Assembly: GCA_016235445.1 (NCBI GenBank)
Contig: JACRLB010000015.1
Span: 310,001-374,000, forward strand
Direction: 5' to 3'
DNA length: 64,000 bases
From: Chloroflexota bacterium
GTDB taxonomy: Bacteria; Chloroflexota; Anaerolineae; Anaerolineales; Villigracilaceae
Shown: positions 34,364 through 43,726 of the stretch, piece after piece
Position numbering within the stretch: position 1 is the stretch's first letter
How the letters are laid out: every line of letters begins with the position of its first letter
The notes under the pieces: generated by a model
The model's input: the letters and a program-made list of their open reading frames with translations, nothing else
Database searches by the model: none
What the model was told of the DNA's origin: nothing
Program-made: the position numbers and the translations under genes

Positions 34364-35953
34364 GTGACCAAACAGCCCTCCTCGGCAACTGAAATACCAT
34401 TGATCGTTGAAATGCGCGGGATCGTTAAACGCTTTCCCGGTGTGCTGGCAAATGACCATGTTAATTTTGAACTCAAGCGCGGCGAGATCCACGGCTTGCT
34501 CGGAGAGAACGGCGCGGGCAAAAGCACCCTGATGAATGTTCTGGCTGGGTTATACCGTCAGGAGGCGGGGACAATTTTGGTTAAGGGAGAGCCGAAGGTT
34601 TTCTCCTCGCCGCGTGACGCGATCAAATCTGGCATTGGCATGGTGCATCAGCATTTTATGCTGGTGCCTTCCCAGACGGTGACGGAAAATATTTTGCTCG
34701 GGCTGGATGAGCCGCGCTTTATCATGCGTTTACCTGACTATGATTCCAAGATTGCAGAGTTGGGGGAGCGTTTTGGTTTGAAGGTGGACCCGCGCGCAAA
34801 GATCTGGCAATTATCGGTGGGGGAACAACAGCGTGTTGAAATTCTTAAAATGCTTTATCGCGGCGTGGATGTGCTGATCATGGATGAGCCGACCGCCGTC
34901 CTTGCGCCGCAGGAGATCGAAGGTTTATTTATCACCCTGCGGGCCATGATCGCCCAGGGGAAATCGGTTATTTTCATCAGCCATAAATTACAGGAAGTGA
35001 GCGCCATTGCAGACCGCGTGAGCGTTTTGCGAAAGGGAGTTGCCACCGCTTCGGGCGTTGCCTCCAAAGGCGTTTCACGTCAGGAGTTGGCGCGTTTGAT
35101 GGTGGGGCGCGATGTCATTTTTGCGCTCGATAAAAAGCCCGGCAAGCCCGGTGATGTTGTTCTGGATGTTCGTGATATTTACGCTGAAAACGACAAGGGA
35201 TTGCCCGCCCTGCGCGGGCTTTCGCTTAACGTCCGCGCGGGTGAGATCGTCGGTGTGGCGGGTGTGGCAGGCAATGGACAAAGCGAACTCTCGCAGGTGA
35301 TTTCAGGGATGCGTGAATGCAAGCAGGGACAGGTTTTGCTGGGTGGGGATACCGTCAGCAACCGCACCACTTTATTCGGAATTCAACACGGCATGGCATA
35401 TGTTCCCGAAGACCGCACCCACGTGGGCAGCGCTCCCAATTTGAGCATTACCGATAATGTCATTATGAAGCAATATCGCAAGCCGCCTATTTTGAAAAAT
35501 GGTTTGCTGGATATGAAAGCCGCCACGAAACTTGCCACTGAACTTAAGCAAGCCTACGATATTGTCGTCCCAAATGTTTCCACCCCGGTTCGACTTCTTT
35601 CGGGCGGGAATCTTCAACGGGTGATTCTGGCGCGCGAGATTTCAGGGTTGCCCTCTTTCATGGTTGCGGTTCAACCCACCCGTGGGCTGGATGTTGGCGC
35701 GATCGAGGGAGTCCACCGTTTGCTGTTAACCCAGCGCGAGGCTGGCGCGGCGGTTCTGCTTGTTTCTGAAGAGTTGGAAGAACTGCTTTCGCTGAGCGAC
35801 CGCGTTTATGTAATTTACGAAGGAAAAATCATGGGGGAGGTAATGGTCGAGGGCAGGGAGCAGGATGAGGCGTTGGTGGATACGATTGGTCAAATGATGA
35901 CGGGCACTCCGCTCGATCAAATCCAAAATGAAGGAGTCGCCGCACATGGCTGA
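34364..35953 (+). CDS. Nucleoside ABC importer, double ATPase
   Basis: A 529-residue protein with two ABC cassettes, like NupA/YufO of nucleoside importers and RbsA-type ATPases. Cassette 1 has Walker A GENGAGKST, C-loop LSVGEQQR and Walker B VLIMDEPTAVL. Cassette 2 has a degenerate Walker A (GVAGNGQSEL) and C-loop LLSGGNLQR, as usual in this family. GTG 34364 was chosen because AGGAG lies seven bases upstream at 34352-34356; an in-frame ATG at 34346 has no ribosome site. Its end overlaps the next gene. Confidence 0.92.
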   Translation: MTKQPSSATEIPLIVEMRGIVKRFPGVLANDHVNFELKRGEIHGLLGENGAGKSTLMNVLAGLYRQEAGTILVKGEPKVFSSPRDAIKSGIGMVHQHFMLVPSQTVTENILLGLDEPRFIMRLPDYDSKIAELGERFGLKVDPRAKIWQLSVGEQQRVEILKMLYRGVDVLIMDEPTAVLAPQEIEGLFITLRAMIAQGKSVIFISHKLQEVSAIADRVSVLRKGVATASGVASKGVSRQELARLMVGRDVIFALDKKPGKPGDVVLDVRDIYAENDKGLPALRGLSLNVRAGEIVGVAGVAGNGQSELSQVISGMRECKQGQVLLGGDTVSNRTTLFGIQHGMAYVPEDRTHVGSAPNLSITDNVIMKQYRKPPILKNGLLDMKAATKLATELKQAYDIVVPNVSTPVRLLSGGNLQRVILAREISGLPSFMVAVQPTRGLDVGAIEGVHRLLLTQREAGAAVLLVSEELEELLSLSDRVYVIYEGKIMGEVMVEGREQDEALVDTIGQMMTGTPLDQIQNEGVAAHG

Positions 35954-37070
35954 GTCAACTGTTGTAAAAAAAGGGCGCGCGTCTTTCAAAATTCGCGTTG
36001 AACCGCGATTGAACGAACCGCCTGCATGGTATCCAGCCGCAGTATCGTTTGGCGCGCTGATCGTAGCCTTGATTTTGGGAGGCATCTTGATTTCACTTGC
36101 CGGCGGCGACCCCATCCGTTCCTACCTGCATATTGCCAAGGCTTCATTTGGCGATAGCGGCGTGCTTTCGGATACCATCGTGAAAGCGACGCCGATCATT
36201 TTGGCGGCTCTGGCCTGTTCGGTTGCGTTCCGCATGAAGTTATGGAACATCGGCGCCGAGGGACAATTTATCATGGGCGCGTTTGGCGCGAGCGCAATCG
36301 TGCTTGCGCCTGTACTGCCCGCCGAGACCCCGCGTATTATATTTATTCCGGTCATGATGATGGCGGGCATGGCGGCCGGCGCTTTGTGGGGATTCATCCC
36401 CGGCTATCTTAAAGCAAAATTCAATGTCAATGAGATCATCAGCACATTGATGTTGAACTACGTGGCTGTGGCCTGGGTAAACTTTTGGATCTTTGGCGTA
36501 TGGACGGAAGGCGGTTTCCAAATGTCGCCCAAGTTTCCAGCCACTGCCAGCCTGCCGCGTTTGCTGGAGTACGCCGAGGCCTTCCCGATTCTGCGCGGGC
36601 TTACCACTCACCTGGGGCTGGTGATTGGGGTCGTGGCCGCGGTCATTTTATGGTTCATCATCTTTCGCAGTCGCTGGGGGTATGAAATTCGCCTGATCGG
36701 CGACAACCCACATGCGGCGCAGTACGCGGGTATTAATATCACGCAAAACATTATTTGGGTGATGATGCTTTCAGGCGCGCTCGCGGGCCTGGGCGGCATG
36801 TCTGAAGTGGCGGGCGTTGTCCACCGTTTGCAAACGGCTCCAGTTGCCGCCGGGTATGGCTTTACCGGCATCATCGTGGCGTGGCTGGCGAAATTGAATC
36901 CGCTGGTGATTATTGTGGCTTCGATATTGTTCGGGGCGTTGATCCTTGCCGGGCGGGAAATTCAACCTTCCGGCGTGCCCAAGATGATTCAGGGAATTAT
37001 CCTCGTCTGTCTCATCGCCAGCGACTTTCTACTGCGCTATCGCATCGTCGTCGAACGCGGGGAGGAATAA
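35946..37070 (+). CDS. Nucleoside ABC importer permease 1
   Basis: A 374-residue membrane protein of the BPD_transp_2 (branched-chain amino acid / ribose / nucleoside) type, like NupB/YufP. Seen: FRMKLWNIGAEGQFIMGAFG, then NVNEIISTLMLNYVAVAWVN and GLGGMSEVAGVVHRLQ. The start at 35946 lies within the ATPase stop region and AAGGAG is nine bases upstream. About ten hydrophobic segments. Forms the channel with permease 2. Confidence 0.92.
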   Translation: MAESTVVKKGRASFKIRVEPRLNEPPAWYPAAVSFGALIVALILGGILISLAGGDPIRSYLHIAKASFGDSGVLSDTIVKATPIILAALACSVAFRMKLWNIGAEGQFIMGAFGASAIVLAPVLPAETPRIIFIPVMMMAGMAAGALWGFIPGYLKAKFNVNEIISTLMLNYVAVAWVNFWIFGVWTEGGFQMSPKFPATASLPRLLEYAEAFPILRGLTTHLGLVIGVVAAVILWFIIFRSRWGYEIRLIGDNPHAAQYAGINITQNIIWVMMLSGALAGLGGMSEVAGVVHRLQTAPVAAGYGFTGIIVAWLAKLNPLVIIVASILFGALILAGREIQPSGVPKMIQGIILVCLIASDFLLRYRIVVERGEE

Positions 37071-37073
37071 ATT

Positions 37074-38042
37074 ATGGACTTTACCATTATTCTACAGGCG
37101 GGCATCGCCAGCGGAACGGTTCTGCTGTTTGCCACAATCGGGGAATTATTTTCCGAGCGCGCCGGCGTGCTAAACCTCGGCGTGGAAGGCATGATGTTGA
37201 TCGGCGCGATGAGCGCCTTTAGCGCCACCATCGCCACAGGCAACCCCTGGCTGGGTGTGCTGGTTGCCATGTTTTTTGCGGGACTCATCAGCCAGATCCA
37301 TGCCTTCATCGTGATTACTTTGCAGGCCGATCAAGTTGTCAGCGGCCTCTCGCTCACTTTTTTGGGAGCAGGCATCAGTTTGGTGTTAGGCGAGGGGTTG
37401 AGCAAGGCCGGCACCGTTTCACTCCTTCCCAATTTTTCGATCCCTCTGCTTAGCCTGATCCCCATCATCGGAAAAATATTTTTCACCAATCAAAGCATCC
37501 TTGTTTATGTGGGGTATCTGCTTGTGCCCCTCTCATGGTATTACATAAACCGCACGCGCCCGGGCTTGCACCTGCGTTCCGTGGGTGAGTACCCGTCTGC
37601 CGCAGATGCATTGGGCATCAATGTTTTTCGCCTGCGTTATTTTTATGTTTTTATCGGCGGAATGCTGGCCGGGCTGGCGGGCGCAACCATCAGCCTCGCA
37701 GTTTCACCCGGCTGGTTCAGCGAACTGACCACAGGCGGACAGGGCTGGATCGCCATCGGCCTCGTCATCTTCGCCCAGTGGGATCCAATCCGCGCGGCGG
37801 TGGGAGCGTATACATTTGGCGCGCTTCGCCGCCTCATTTTGGATATTCAAGGCCCGCTCGTATTATTCGGTTTTGCAAATCCTTTTTATTACAACCCATA
37901 TCTCGGCTTTTTCCTGCAAATGCTCCCTTATCTTTTTACGGTCTTCGTTTTGGTGATCGGTTCACGCGAAGCCATGCGCAAACGCATCGGCGCGCCCGCC
38001 GCGCTCGGCAATCCATATGTCCGCGGTGAACGCGGCAAATAA
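37074..38042 (+). CDS. Nucleoside ABC importer permease 2
   Basis: A 322-residue membrane protein of the NupC/YufQ kind with the family block GELFSERAGVLNLGVEGMML and QADQVVSGLSLTFLGAGIS; a later block LRYFYVFIGGMLAGLAGAT. It starts three bases after permease 1. With the BMP protein and ATPase it completes an importer that likely supplies purine nucleosides to the deaminases and hydroxylase of this region. Confidence 0.92.
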   Translation: MDFTIILQAGIASGTVLLFATIGELFSERAGVLNLGVEGMMLIGAMSAFSATIATGNPWLGVLVAMFFAGLISQIHAFIVITLQADQVVSGLSLTFLGAGISLVLGEGLSKAGTVSLLPNFSIPLLSLIPIIGKIFFTNQSILVYVGYLLVPLSWYYINRTRPGLHLRSVGEYPSAADALGINVFRLRYFYVFIGGMLAGLAGATISLAVSPGWFSELTTGGQGWIAIGLVIFAQWDPIRAAVGAYTFGALRRLILDIQGPLVLFGFANPFYYNPYLGFFLQMLPYLFTVFVLVIGSREAMRKRIGAPAALGNPYVRGERGK

Positions 38043-38149
38043 AATATAAAATAAATCCATCGGTTCGGTGGTCGCTGAATGAAACCAGCGGCGTTGGGCT
38101 TGACCCCATCGAAAAGTGCCGCCGTCCAACAGAAAAGGACACACCACCT

Positions 38150-39034
38150 ATGAACCTTTGGCAGGAATACAAACGCCCAACCTCCGTTATGGAGGCCGTT
38201 CAATCCCTTGCTTCTGCATCCGGCCCCGCCTTGCCCATCGCTGGCGGCACCGACTTGTTGCTCGATTTAAAGCAAGGCCGTCATTCCCCAATCCACACTT
38301 TAATTGATTTGACTTTCATCCCAGAGATGACTCTGCTCGAAGTAAGAGGGGATGAACTCTTCATCGGCGCCGCCGTCCCCGTCAACCGCATCGCTCTTGA
38401 CCTGTTAACTGGTACCCACGCCCAGGCATTGACCGAAGCCTGTAACTTGATCGCAGGCCCGCAAGTCCGCAACACTGCCACGCTCGGCGGCAACGTGGCG
38501 CACGCTCTCCCCGCCGCAGATGGAACCATTGCCCTGACCGCCCTCGAAGCGCAAGCCGAAGTTGCTGGTGTTTCAGGGACTCGTCGAATGCCGTTCACCT
38601 CGCTCTTTCTCGGCCCGGGCAAATCTGCCATCGACAAAAGCAAGGAAATTATTGTTGGTTTTTATTTACCAATTACCAATCACCATCAAGCCTCCTGCTT
38701 CAAACGCATTATGCGTCCGCAAGGCGTTGCGCTTCCCATCTTGAACTGCGCCGTCTGGCTCGAACGCGCAGGGGATGTTGTCAACGACATTCACATTGTC
38801 GTTGGCCCAGGCGGAGCGACTCCCTTCCGCGCCACCGAAGCGGAATCCGCTTTGCGTGGAAAATCTCTCAGCGAAGAAACCTTTGACCACGCACTTGAAT
38901 CCCTGCTCGCGCAAGCAAAATTCCGCACCAGCCCCCGCCGCGCCAGCGCAGACTATCGCAAGCACATTGTTGGCGGTTTGTTTAGTGACACACTCAACGA
39001 TGCCTGGTCACGCGCCTTAATATCGGATAGATGA
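38150..39034 (+). CDS. xdhB: Xanthine-dehydrogenase-type FAD subunit
   Basis: A 294-residue FAD-binding medium subunit of a molybdenum hydroxylase. Seen: PIAGGTDLLLDLKQGR (FAD pyrophosphate loop, about 26-41), FIGAAVPVNRIALD and the second flavin motif GPQVRNTATLGGNVAHALPAAD, with a CO-dehydrogenase flavoprotein C-terminal domain. A stretch coding YLPITNHHQAS (38660-38692) contains a 20-mer identical to one in the HerA-like gene, replacing the usual sequence here. The stop lies inside repeats at 39021-39060 and a Fic gene separates it from its partner subunit gene. Confidence 0.92.
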   Translation: MNLWQEYKRPTSVMEAVQSLASASGPALPIAGGTDLLLDLKQGRHSPIHTLIDLTFIPEMTLLEVRGDELFIGAAVPVNRIALDLLTGTHAQALTEACNLIAGPQVRNTATLGGNVAHALPAADGTIALTALEAQAEVAGVSGTRRMPFTSLFLGPGKSAIDKSKEIIVGFYLPITNHHQASCFKRIMRPQGVALPILNCAVWLERAGDVVNDIHIVVGPGGATPFRATEAESALRGKSLSEETFDHALESLLAQAKFRTSPRRASADYRKHIVGGLFSDTLNDAWSRALISDR

Positions 39035-39060
39035 TAAAATAGCTTATCCGATACCGATAT
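39021..39060. promoter_or_regulatory. Three TATCGG-type half-sites before the Fic gene
   Basis: TATCGGATA (39021-39029), TATCCGATA (39045-39053) and CCGATAT (39054-39060) form an inverted and tandem arrangement 16 bp before the Fic start and overlap the xdhB stop. The Fic protein ends in a DNA-binding-like domain, so autoregulation is plausible. Confidence 0.6.
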
Positions 39061-39075
39061 TGATGGAGCGATTTC

Positions 39076-40005
39076 ATGCTTGACCGACGCCTGCTTGCTC
39101 GTATTGATGAGAAGAAATCCAAATTAGACGCTTTGCGCCCGCTTCCTTCGGCGGCTGTGAACCGTCTCAAAGAACAGTTCACGGCGGAGTGGATTTACAA
39201 CTCCAACGCGATTGAAGGCAGTACGTTGACCTTGCGTGAGACACAACTGATCCTCGAAACAGGCCTGACAATCGGCGGAAAATCCTTGCGTGAGCATTTC
39301 GAAGTAACCAATCATAAAGACGCCATTGATTATGTCGAATCGCTTGCGCAACAGGGCGAACTCATTACACCCTTTCATGTGCGACAGATACACAAACTGG
39401 TCTTATCCCAGATTGACGATGAAAATGCAGGCCAATACCGCAAGACTGAAGTTCGTATCGCAGGCGCAAAGCATATCCCACCCGAAGCATGGGAAACCCC
39501 TCAGCGCATGACAGAATGGGGTGACTGGCTGAAGAATGCAGAGAAACATATCCATTCTGTTGAACTTGCCGCGCAGGCGCATCATCGCCTGGTGGCAATC
39601 CATCCGTTCATAGACGGCAATGGACGCACTGCTCGATTGGTGATGAATCTAATCTTATTCAGGCAAGGCTATCCACCCGCTGTGATTTTGCGAGTTAACC
39701 GAAAACAATATTATCAAGTCCTCATGCAAGCCGACGCAGGGAAGAACGATCCGCTGGTCAATTTCGTTGGACGGGCTGTGGATCATAGCCTCACACTATA
39801 TTTGGAAGCGTGTGTTTCAAAATCCATGCAGTTATCCAGCAACGAGCAATGGATTCCCCTCGCTCAGGCCGCCGCAGGAACAACCTACACTCAGGAGTAT
39901 CTTTCTCTGCTAGCCCGTCAGGGCCGCATTGAAGCCATCAAACGCGGACGGAATTGGTTCACAACTCGTAAAGCTGTAAAAGAATATCAGGATTCTATAA
40001 AATGA
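39076..40005 (+). CDS. Fic-family protein with C-terminal helix-turn-helix
   Basis: A 309-residue Fic protein. The catalytic motif HPFIDGNGRTAR has H176, and an N-terminal inhibitory motif SNAIEG (43-48) marks the self-inhibited class II. Fic enzymes transfer AMP or other nucleotide parts to target proteins. The last 60 residues (IPLAQAAAGTTYTQEYLSLL, then GRIEAIKRGRNWFT) look like an excisionase/MerR-type helix-turn-helix. It sits between the two xdh genes, with its own operator-like repeats, as an inserted accessory gene; its target is unknown. Confidence 0.9.
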   Translation: MLDRRLLARIDEKKSKLDALRPLPSAAVNRLKEQFTAEWIYNSNAIEGSTLTLRETQLILETGLTIGGKSLREHFEVTNHKDAIDYVESLAQQGELITPFHVRQIHKLVLSQIDDENAGQYRKTEVRIAGAKHIPPEAWETPQRMTEWGDWLKNAEKHIHSVELAAQAHHRLVAIHPFIDGNGRTARLVMNLILFRQGYPPAVILRVNRKQYYQVLMQADAGKNDPLVNFVGRAVDHSLTLYLEACVSKSMQLSSNEQWIPLAQAAAGTTYTQEYLSLLARQGRIEAIKRGRNWFTTRKAVKEYQDSIK

Positions 40006-40063
40006 AAATGGTAATTTCGCCCGCCAGTTTCTCCTTCCGTGGTTCAATATTTTGAGGAAAATT

Positions 40064-42901
40064 ATGAATAACAAAATCTCTCTTACAGTTAATGGCAACA
40101 GACATACCCTCGAACCAGTCGCGGGTGAAACTTTATCCACCCTGCTCCGCGAGAGGCTTCGCTTAACAGGCACCAAGATTGGATGCGAAGAAGCCGAGTG
40201 CGGCGCGTGTACCGTCCTTGTGGATGGCGAGCCGATGATGTCCTGTGTCTATCCCGCCGAGCGGGCCGATGGGAAAACGATTGTGACGATTGAAGGACTG
40301 GCGGGGAAATTTACCGCGAAGGATTTAAAGAAAGAAGAAAGAGGAAAGAATCTTGGCGAGCTTCGCAGTCTTCACCCTCTCCAGGAAGCCTTCGTGGAGC
40401 ATGGCGCAGTCCAGTGTGGGTTCTGCATCCCCGGGCAGATTATGACGGCGTATGCCTTGCTTGAGCGGAATCCCAACCCGACCCAAGATGATATTCGTTT
40501 TGCGTTGAAGGATACCCTTTGCCGCTGTGCAGGCTATCAGACGATTGAGAATTCCATTCTCGCCGCCGCAGAATCATTGCGGACAGGTGAATCCGTCAGG
40601 AAGCCAAACATCCCTGATTCGATTCACGAACATAATTCAGTCGGGCATACGCACACGCGCCACGATGGAGTGGATAAGGTCACAGGCACGGCCATCTATA
40701 CCGATGATCTTGTCTTCGACGGCATGTTGTATGCCAAAGCCAAACGCGCCATGATCCCGCACGGCTTTTTGACGAAGCTGGATATTTCCAAAGCCAAAGC
40801 CCTTCCAGGCGTTGTGTCTGTTTTAACCGCCGAAGATGTAAAAGGCGAAAAGAATCACGGCCTCGTCATTTATGATTGGCCTGTGCTGGTGGGTGTTGGC
40901 GAACGCGTGCGTTATGTGGGTGATGCGCTTGCTGTCATAGCGGCGGAAACCCAACAGATCGCCGAACAGGCGTCGGCTTTGATTGAGGCGGAATTTGATC
41001 TTCAGCCTGTCATCACAAATCCAGTCATGGCTCGTGAAGAGGGCGTTCCGCAAATCCATGAAAAAGGGAATTTGCTCAAGCACATCAAGGTCCGCAAAGG
41101 TGATATGGATGCAGGCTTCGCTGAGTCTGATGTAATTCTTGAACACACCTTCCACACGCCGACCACTGACCATGCTTTTATCGAACCCGAATGCAGTATT
41201 GCCGTGCCAACTCCCGATGGGCGAATGGAAATTTATGTCGGCTCGCAAATTCCGTATCAGGATAAAACGCAGGTGGCGCGCGCGATGGGTTGGGATGAGT
41301 CGCGTGTGCGCATCATCGGGCAGTTGATGGGTGGCGGCTTCGGCGGCAAGGAAGACATCATGGGACAGATCCATGTTGCCATGCTTGCCGATGCCACACA
41401 GCGGCCTGTGAAATTATTGTTTGATCGTCATGAAAGTTTGCTTGTGCATCCGAAACGCCACGCCACACAAATCCGCGTGAAGATTGGCGCAAAGAAAGAT
41501 GGCCGACTCGTTGCGGCTGAAACAGAGTTGTATGGCGATACGGGCGCGTATGCTTCGCTCGGCGAAAAAGTGATGACCCGCGCCACCACGCACTCGGCTG
41601 GCCCGTACGACATCCCCAACGTGCGCGCCGATTGCTACGCCATGTACACCAACAATCCGCCCGCGGGCGCGTTCCGCGGTTTCGGCGTTACGCAATCTGC
41701 GTTCGCGGTTGAGTCGATGATGGATATGCTCGCCGAAAAATTAAACATCGAACCCGTCGAATTGCGCCGCATGAATTCATTGCATGTTGGAAGCATCACC
41801 AACACGGGACAGGAATTGAAAGAGTCTGTTGGTTTGATGGAATGTATTGATAAAGTGGATGCGGAGATGCGGAAAACAAACCCGCATCCTTTCACGCCGA
41901 TCACTGATCCTGCTCAACCGAATTTGGTTCGAGCCTGGGGTTTTGCCGCGGCTTACAAGAACACAGGCCTTGGCGGCGGCGCGCCCGACATCTCTGGCGC
42001 AGACGTTGAACTTTATGAAGACGGTACTTTCCAGGTCCGCAGTTCATCAGCAGAAATGGGACAGGGACTTGTCACCGTCATGCGAACCATTGTTGCGGAA
42101 GAAATGTCTGTGCCGCCTTCGCAGGTGCGCGTCCTCGTCATGGATACAGACCTGACCCCGAACGGCGGCCCCACCACAGCCTCGCGCCAGACCTTCGTCA
42201 CAGGCAATGCGTCTCGTTACGCCGCCAAGACTTTGCGTGATGAAATCACCGCCGTGATGGCTGAAAAATATGATGTGCGCCCCGAACAGATTCGTTTCGA
42301 GAACGGCATTGTCCACGTCAACGGGCATTCGATGAGCTACTCAGATATTTACAAGGAAATGAATGCTCTCGGAAAACAACCGAAAGTCCGCTACACCTAC
42401 GAAGCGCCGAAGACTCAACCTCTCGGCTCAGGCGGTGACATGCATTTCGCATTTTCCTTCGGCGTGCAAGCCGCCGAAGTGGAAGTCAACAAGCTGACGG
42501 GCGAAGTGCGCGTGCTGAAAGTCATCTCTGCCAATGATGTGGGCATGGCGGTCAATCCGCTTGGTTTGCAGGGACAGATCGAAGGCGGCGTGATGATGGG
42601 ACTCGGCAATGCCCTCACCGAAGAATTCATCATGGAGGATGGCAACGTGGTCACTGACCATCTTGCGCGCTATCGCGTCCCTGGCATTATGCTCACGCCA
42701 GAGATTACATCCATTATTGTGGAACATCCCATATCCACGGGGCCGTACGGCGCGAAAGGAGTGGGGGAGATTTGCAGTATCCCCACCACGCCTGCCATCA
42801 CGAACGCAATTTACAACGCGGTGGGTGTGCGGATTTTCAAGACGCCTGTGGACCAGGAGATGATTGCGAGGGAGATTTGGGAGAGGGAAGAGAAAAAGTG
42901 A
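40064..42901 (+). CDS. xdhA: Xanthine-dehydrogenase-type hydroxylase, fused iron-sulfur and molybdopterin subunits
   Basis: A 945-residue fusion. Residues 1-165 carry two [2Fe-2S] clusters: C41, C46, C49 and C61, then C118, C121, C153 and C155 in GAVQCGFC and DTLCRC. The remainder is the molybdopterin part with GGGFGGKE, AFRGFGVTQ and GAKGVGEICSIPTTPAI, the last holding the catalytic Glu. It would oxidise hypoxanthine, xanthine or a related purine with the FAD subunit. Residues about 83-102 include KKEERGK, encoded by a purine repeat identical to the hairpin arm at 6876-6896. ATG 40064 follows GAGGAAA. The 3' end is duplicated after the downstream toxin-antitoxin pair. Confidence 0.92.
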   Translation: MNNKISLTVNGNRHTLEPVAGETLSTLLRERLRLTGTKIGCEEAECGACTVLVDGEPMMSCVYPAERADGKTIVTIEGLAGKFTAKDLKKEERGKNLGELRSLHPLQEAFVEHGAVQCGFCIPGQIMTAYALLERNPNPTQDDIRFALKDTLCRCAGYQTIENSILAAAESLRTGESVRKPNIPDSIHEHNSVGHTHTRHDGVDKVTGTAIYTDDLVFDGMLYAKAKRAMIPHGFLTKLDISKAKALPGVVSVLTAEDVKGEKNHGLVIYDWPVLVGVGERVRYVGDALAVIAAETQQIAEQASALIEAEFDLQPVITNPVMAREEGVPQIHEKGNLLKHIKVRKGDMDAGFAESDVILEHTFHTPTTDHAFIEPECSIAVPTPDGRMEIYVGSQIPYQDKTQVARAMGWDESRVRIIGQLMGGGFGGKEDIMGQIHVAMLADATQRPVKLLFDRHESLLVHPKRHATQIRVKIGAKKDGRLVAAETELYGDTGAYASLGEKVMTRATTHSAGPYDIPNVRADCYAMYTNNPPAGAFRGFGVTQSAFAVESMMDMLAEKLNIEPVELRRMNSLHVGSITNTGQELKESVGLMECIDKVDAEMRKTNPHPFTPITDPAQPNLVRAWGFAAAYKNTGLGGGAPDISGADVELYEDGTFQVRSSSAEMGQGLVTVMRTIVAEEMSVPPSQVRVLVMDTDLTPNGGPTTASRQTFVTGNASRYAAKTLRDEITAVMAEKYDVRPEQIRFENGIVHVNGHSMSYSDIYKEMNALGKQPKVRYTYEAPKTQPLGSGGDMHFAFSFGVQAAEVEVNKLTGEVRVLKVISANDVGMAVNPLGLQGQIEGGVMMGLGNALTEEFIMEDGNVVTDHLARYRVPGIMLTPEITSIIVEHPISTGPYGAKGVGEICSIPTTPAITNAIYNAVGVRIFKTPVDQEMIAREIWEREEKK
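42812..42889 (+). repeat. 78-bp direct repeat, copy 1 (in xdh 3' end)
   Basis: Identical over 78 bp to 43649-43726. It codes YNAVGVRIFKTPVDQEMIAR and EIWERE of the xdh protein, and the frame then continues with EKK and a stop. Confidence 0.95.
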
Positions 42902-42956
42902 GAAGTAAGACCTAAATGTTGCGCTATAATCAAGCCAGAGAATAAAGGAACATACT

Positions 42957-43286
42957 ATGGTAATTGCAACCGAAATCATTCCCTTGGAAACAGATGCGCA
43001 TGGTGTGATTCGCGTCAGCAATACACGCGTGACGCTGGATACGATTGTGTTCGCTTTTCAGGAGGGCGCCACAGCAGAGGAAATTGCCCAGCAGTATTCG
43101 ACTGTTCTGCTGGCTGATGTTTATTACATTATTGGATACTACCTGCGAAGGCGCGATGAAGTGGAATCCTATCTGGGGAAACGTAAACAAGAGGCGGATG
43201 ATTTGCAAAAGCAAATGGAAGCGCGGTTTAATCCAGTTGGGATACGTGAAAGATTGATGGCGCGGCAAAAAGGCGGGAAACAGTAA
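42957..43286 (+). CDS. DUF433-family antitoxin
   Basis: A 109-residue protein with the DUF433 core (RVSNTRVTLDTIVFAFQEGA, TAEEIAQQYSTVLLADVYYI), a small helix-turn-helix family usually paired with PIN-like toxins. It is the first gene of a two-gene unit with one base between the genes, and has ATAAAGGAACATACT upstream. The pair lies between the two 78-bp repeats. Confidence 0.88.
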   Translation: MVIATEIIPLETDAHGVIRVSNTRVTLDTIVFAFQEGATAEEIAQQYSTVLLADVYYIIGYYLRRRDEVESYLGKRKQEADDLQKQMEARFNPVGIRERLMARQKGGKQ

Positions 43287-43287
43287 T

Positions 43288-43641
43288 ATGCTTCTTTTGG
43301 TGGCGGACGAAAATTTCAATAATGATATTGTGCGCGGATTATTACGGCGTGACCCGTCTTTGGATATTATCCGCATACAGGATGTAGGATTGACACGCGC
43401 GCCTGACCCAGTTGTTTTAGAGTGGGCAGCACAAGAAAACAGGATTTTGCTTACCCATGACCGAAACACAATCACAAAATTTGCTTATCAGCGCGTGGTA
43501 GAAGGAAAGCCAATGCCTGGGGTAATTAAAGTTGATCGTTCCGTGCCTATGAGCGTTGCAATTGACGATATTCTTTTGCTGGCAGTATCAAGCGATAGCG
43601 GAGATTGGGAAGGCCAGATTATTTATTTGCCGTTGAGATAG
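43288..43641 (+). CDS. DUF5615 PIN-like toxin
   Basis: A 117-residue protein with acidic PIN-like positions in LVADENFNNDIVRGLL and ENRILLTHDRNTITKFAYQR. DUF5615 proteins are predicted RNases of DUF433/DUF5615 toxin-antitoxin pairs. The upstream partner supports this. Toxicity is not shown by sequence. Confidence 0.88.
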   Translation: MLLLVADENFNNDIVRGLLRRDPSLDIIRIQDVGLTRAPDPVVLEWAAQENRILLTHDRNTITKFAYQRVVEGKPMPGVIKVDRSVPMSVAIDDILLLAVSSDSGDWEGQIIYLPLR

Positions 43642-43648
43642 GGCTATC

Positions 43649-43726
43649 TACAACGCGGTGGGTGTGCGGATTTTCAAGACGCCTGTGGACCAGGAGATGA
43701 TTGCGAGGGAGATTTGGGAGAGGGAA
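43649..43726 (+). repeat. 78-bp direct repeat, copy 2
   Basis: Exact copy of 42812-42889. Here the xdh reading ends in EIWERE and a TAA, which looks like the original xdh terminus. It is followed by the terminator at 43768-43801. From there to 44075 no gene is seen. Confidence 0.95.

Noticed and set aside
40052-40063. A TTG start 12 bases upstream for the xdh fusion gene
   Set aside because: The TTG lies in the ribosome site itself (GAGGAAA); ATG 40064 is the natural start.
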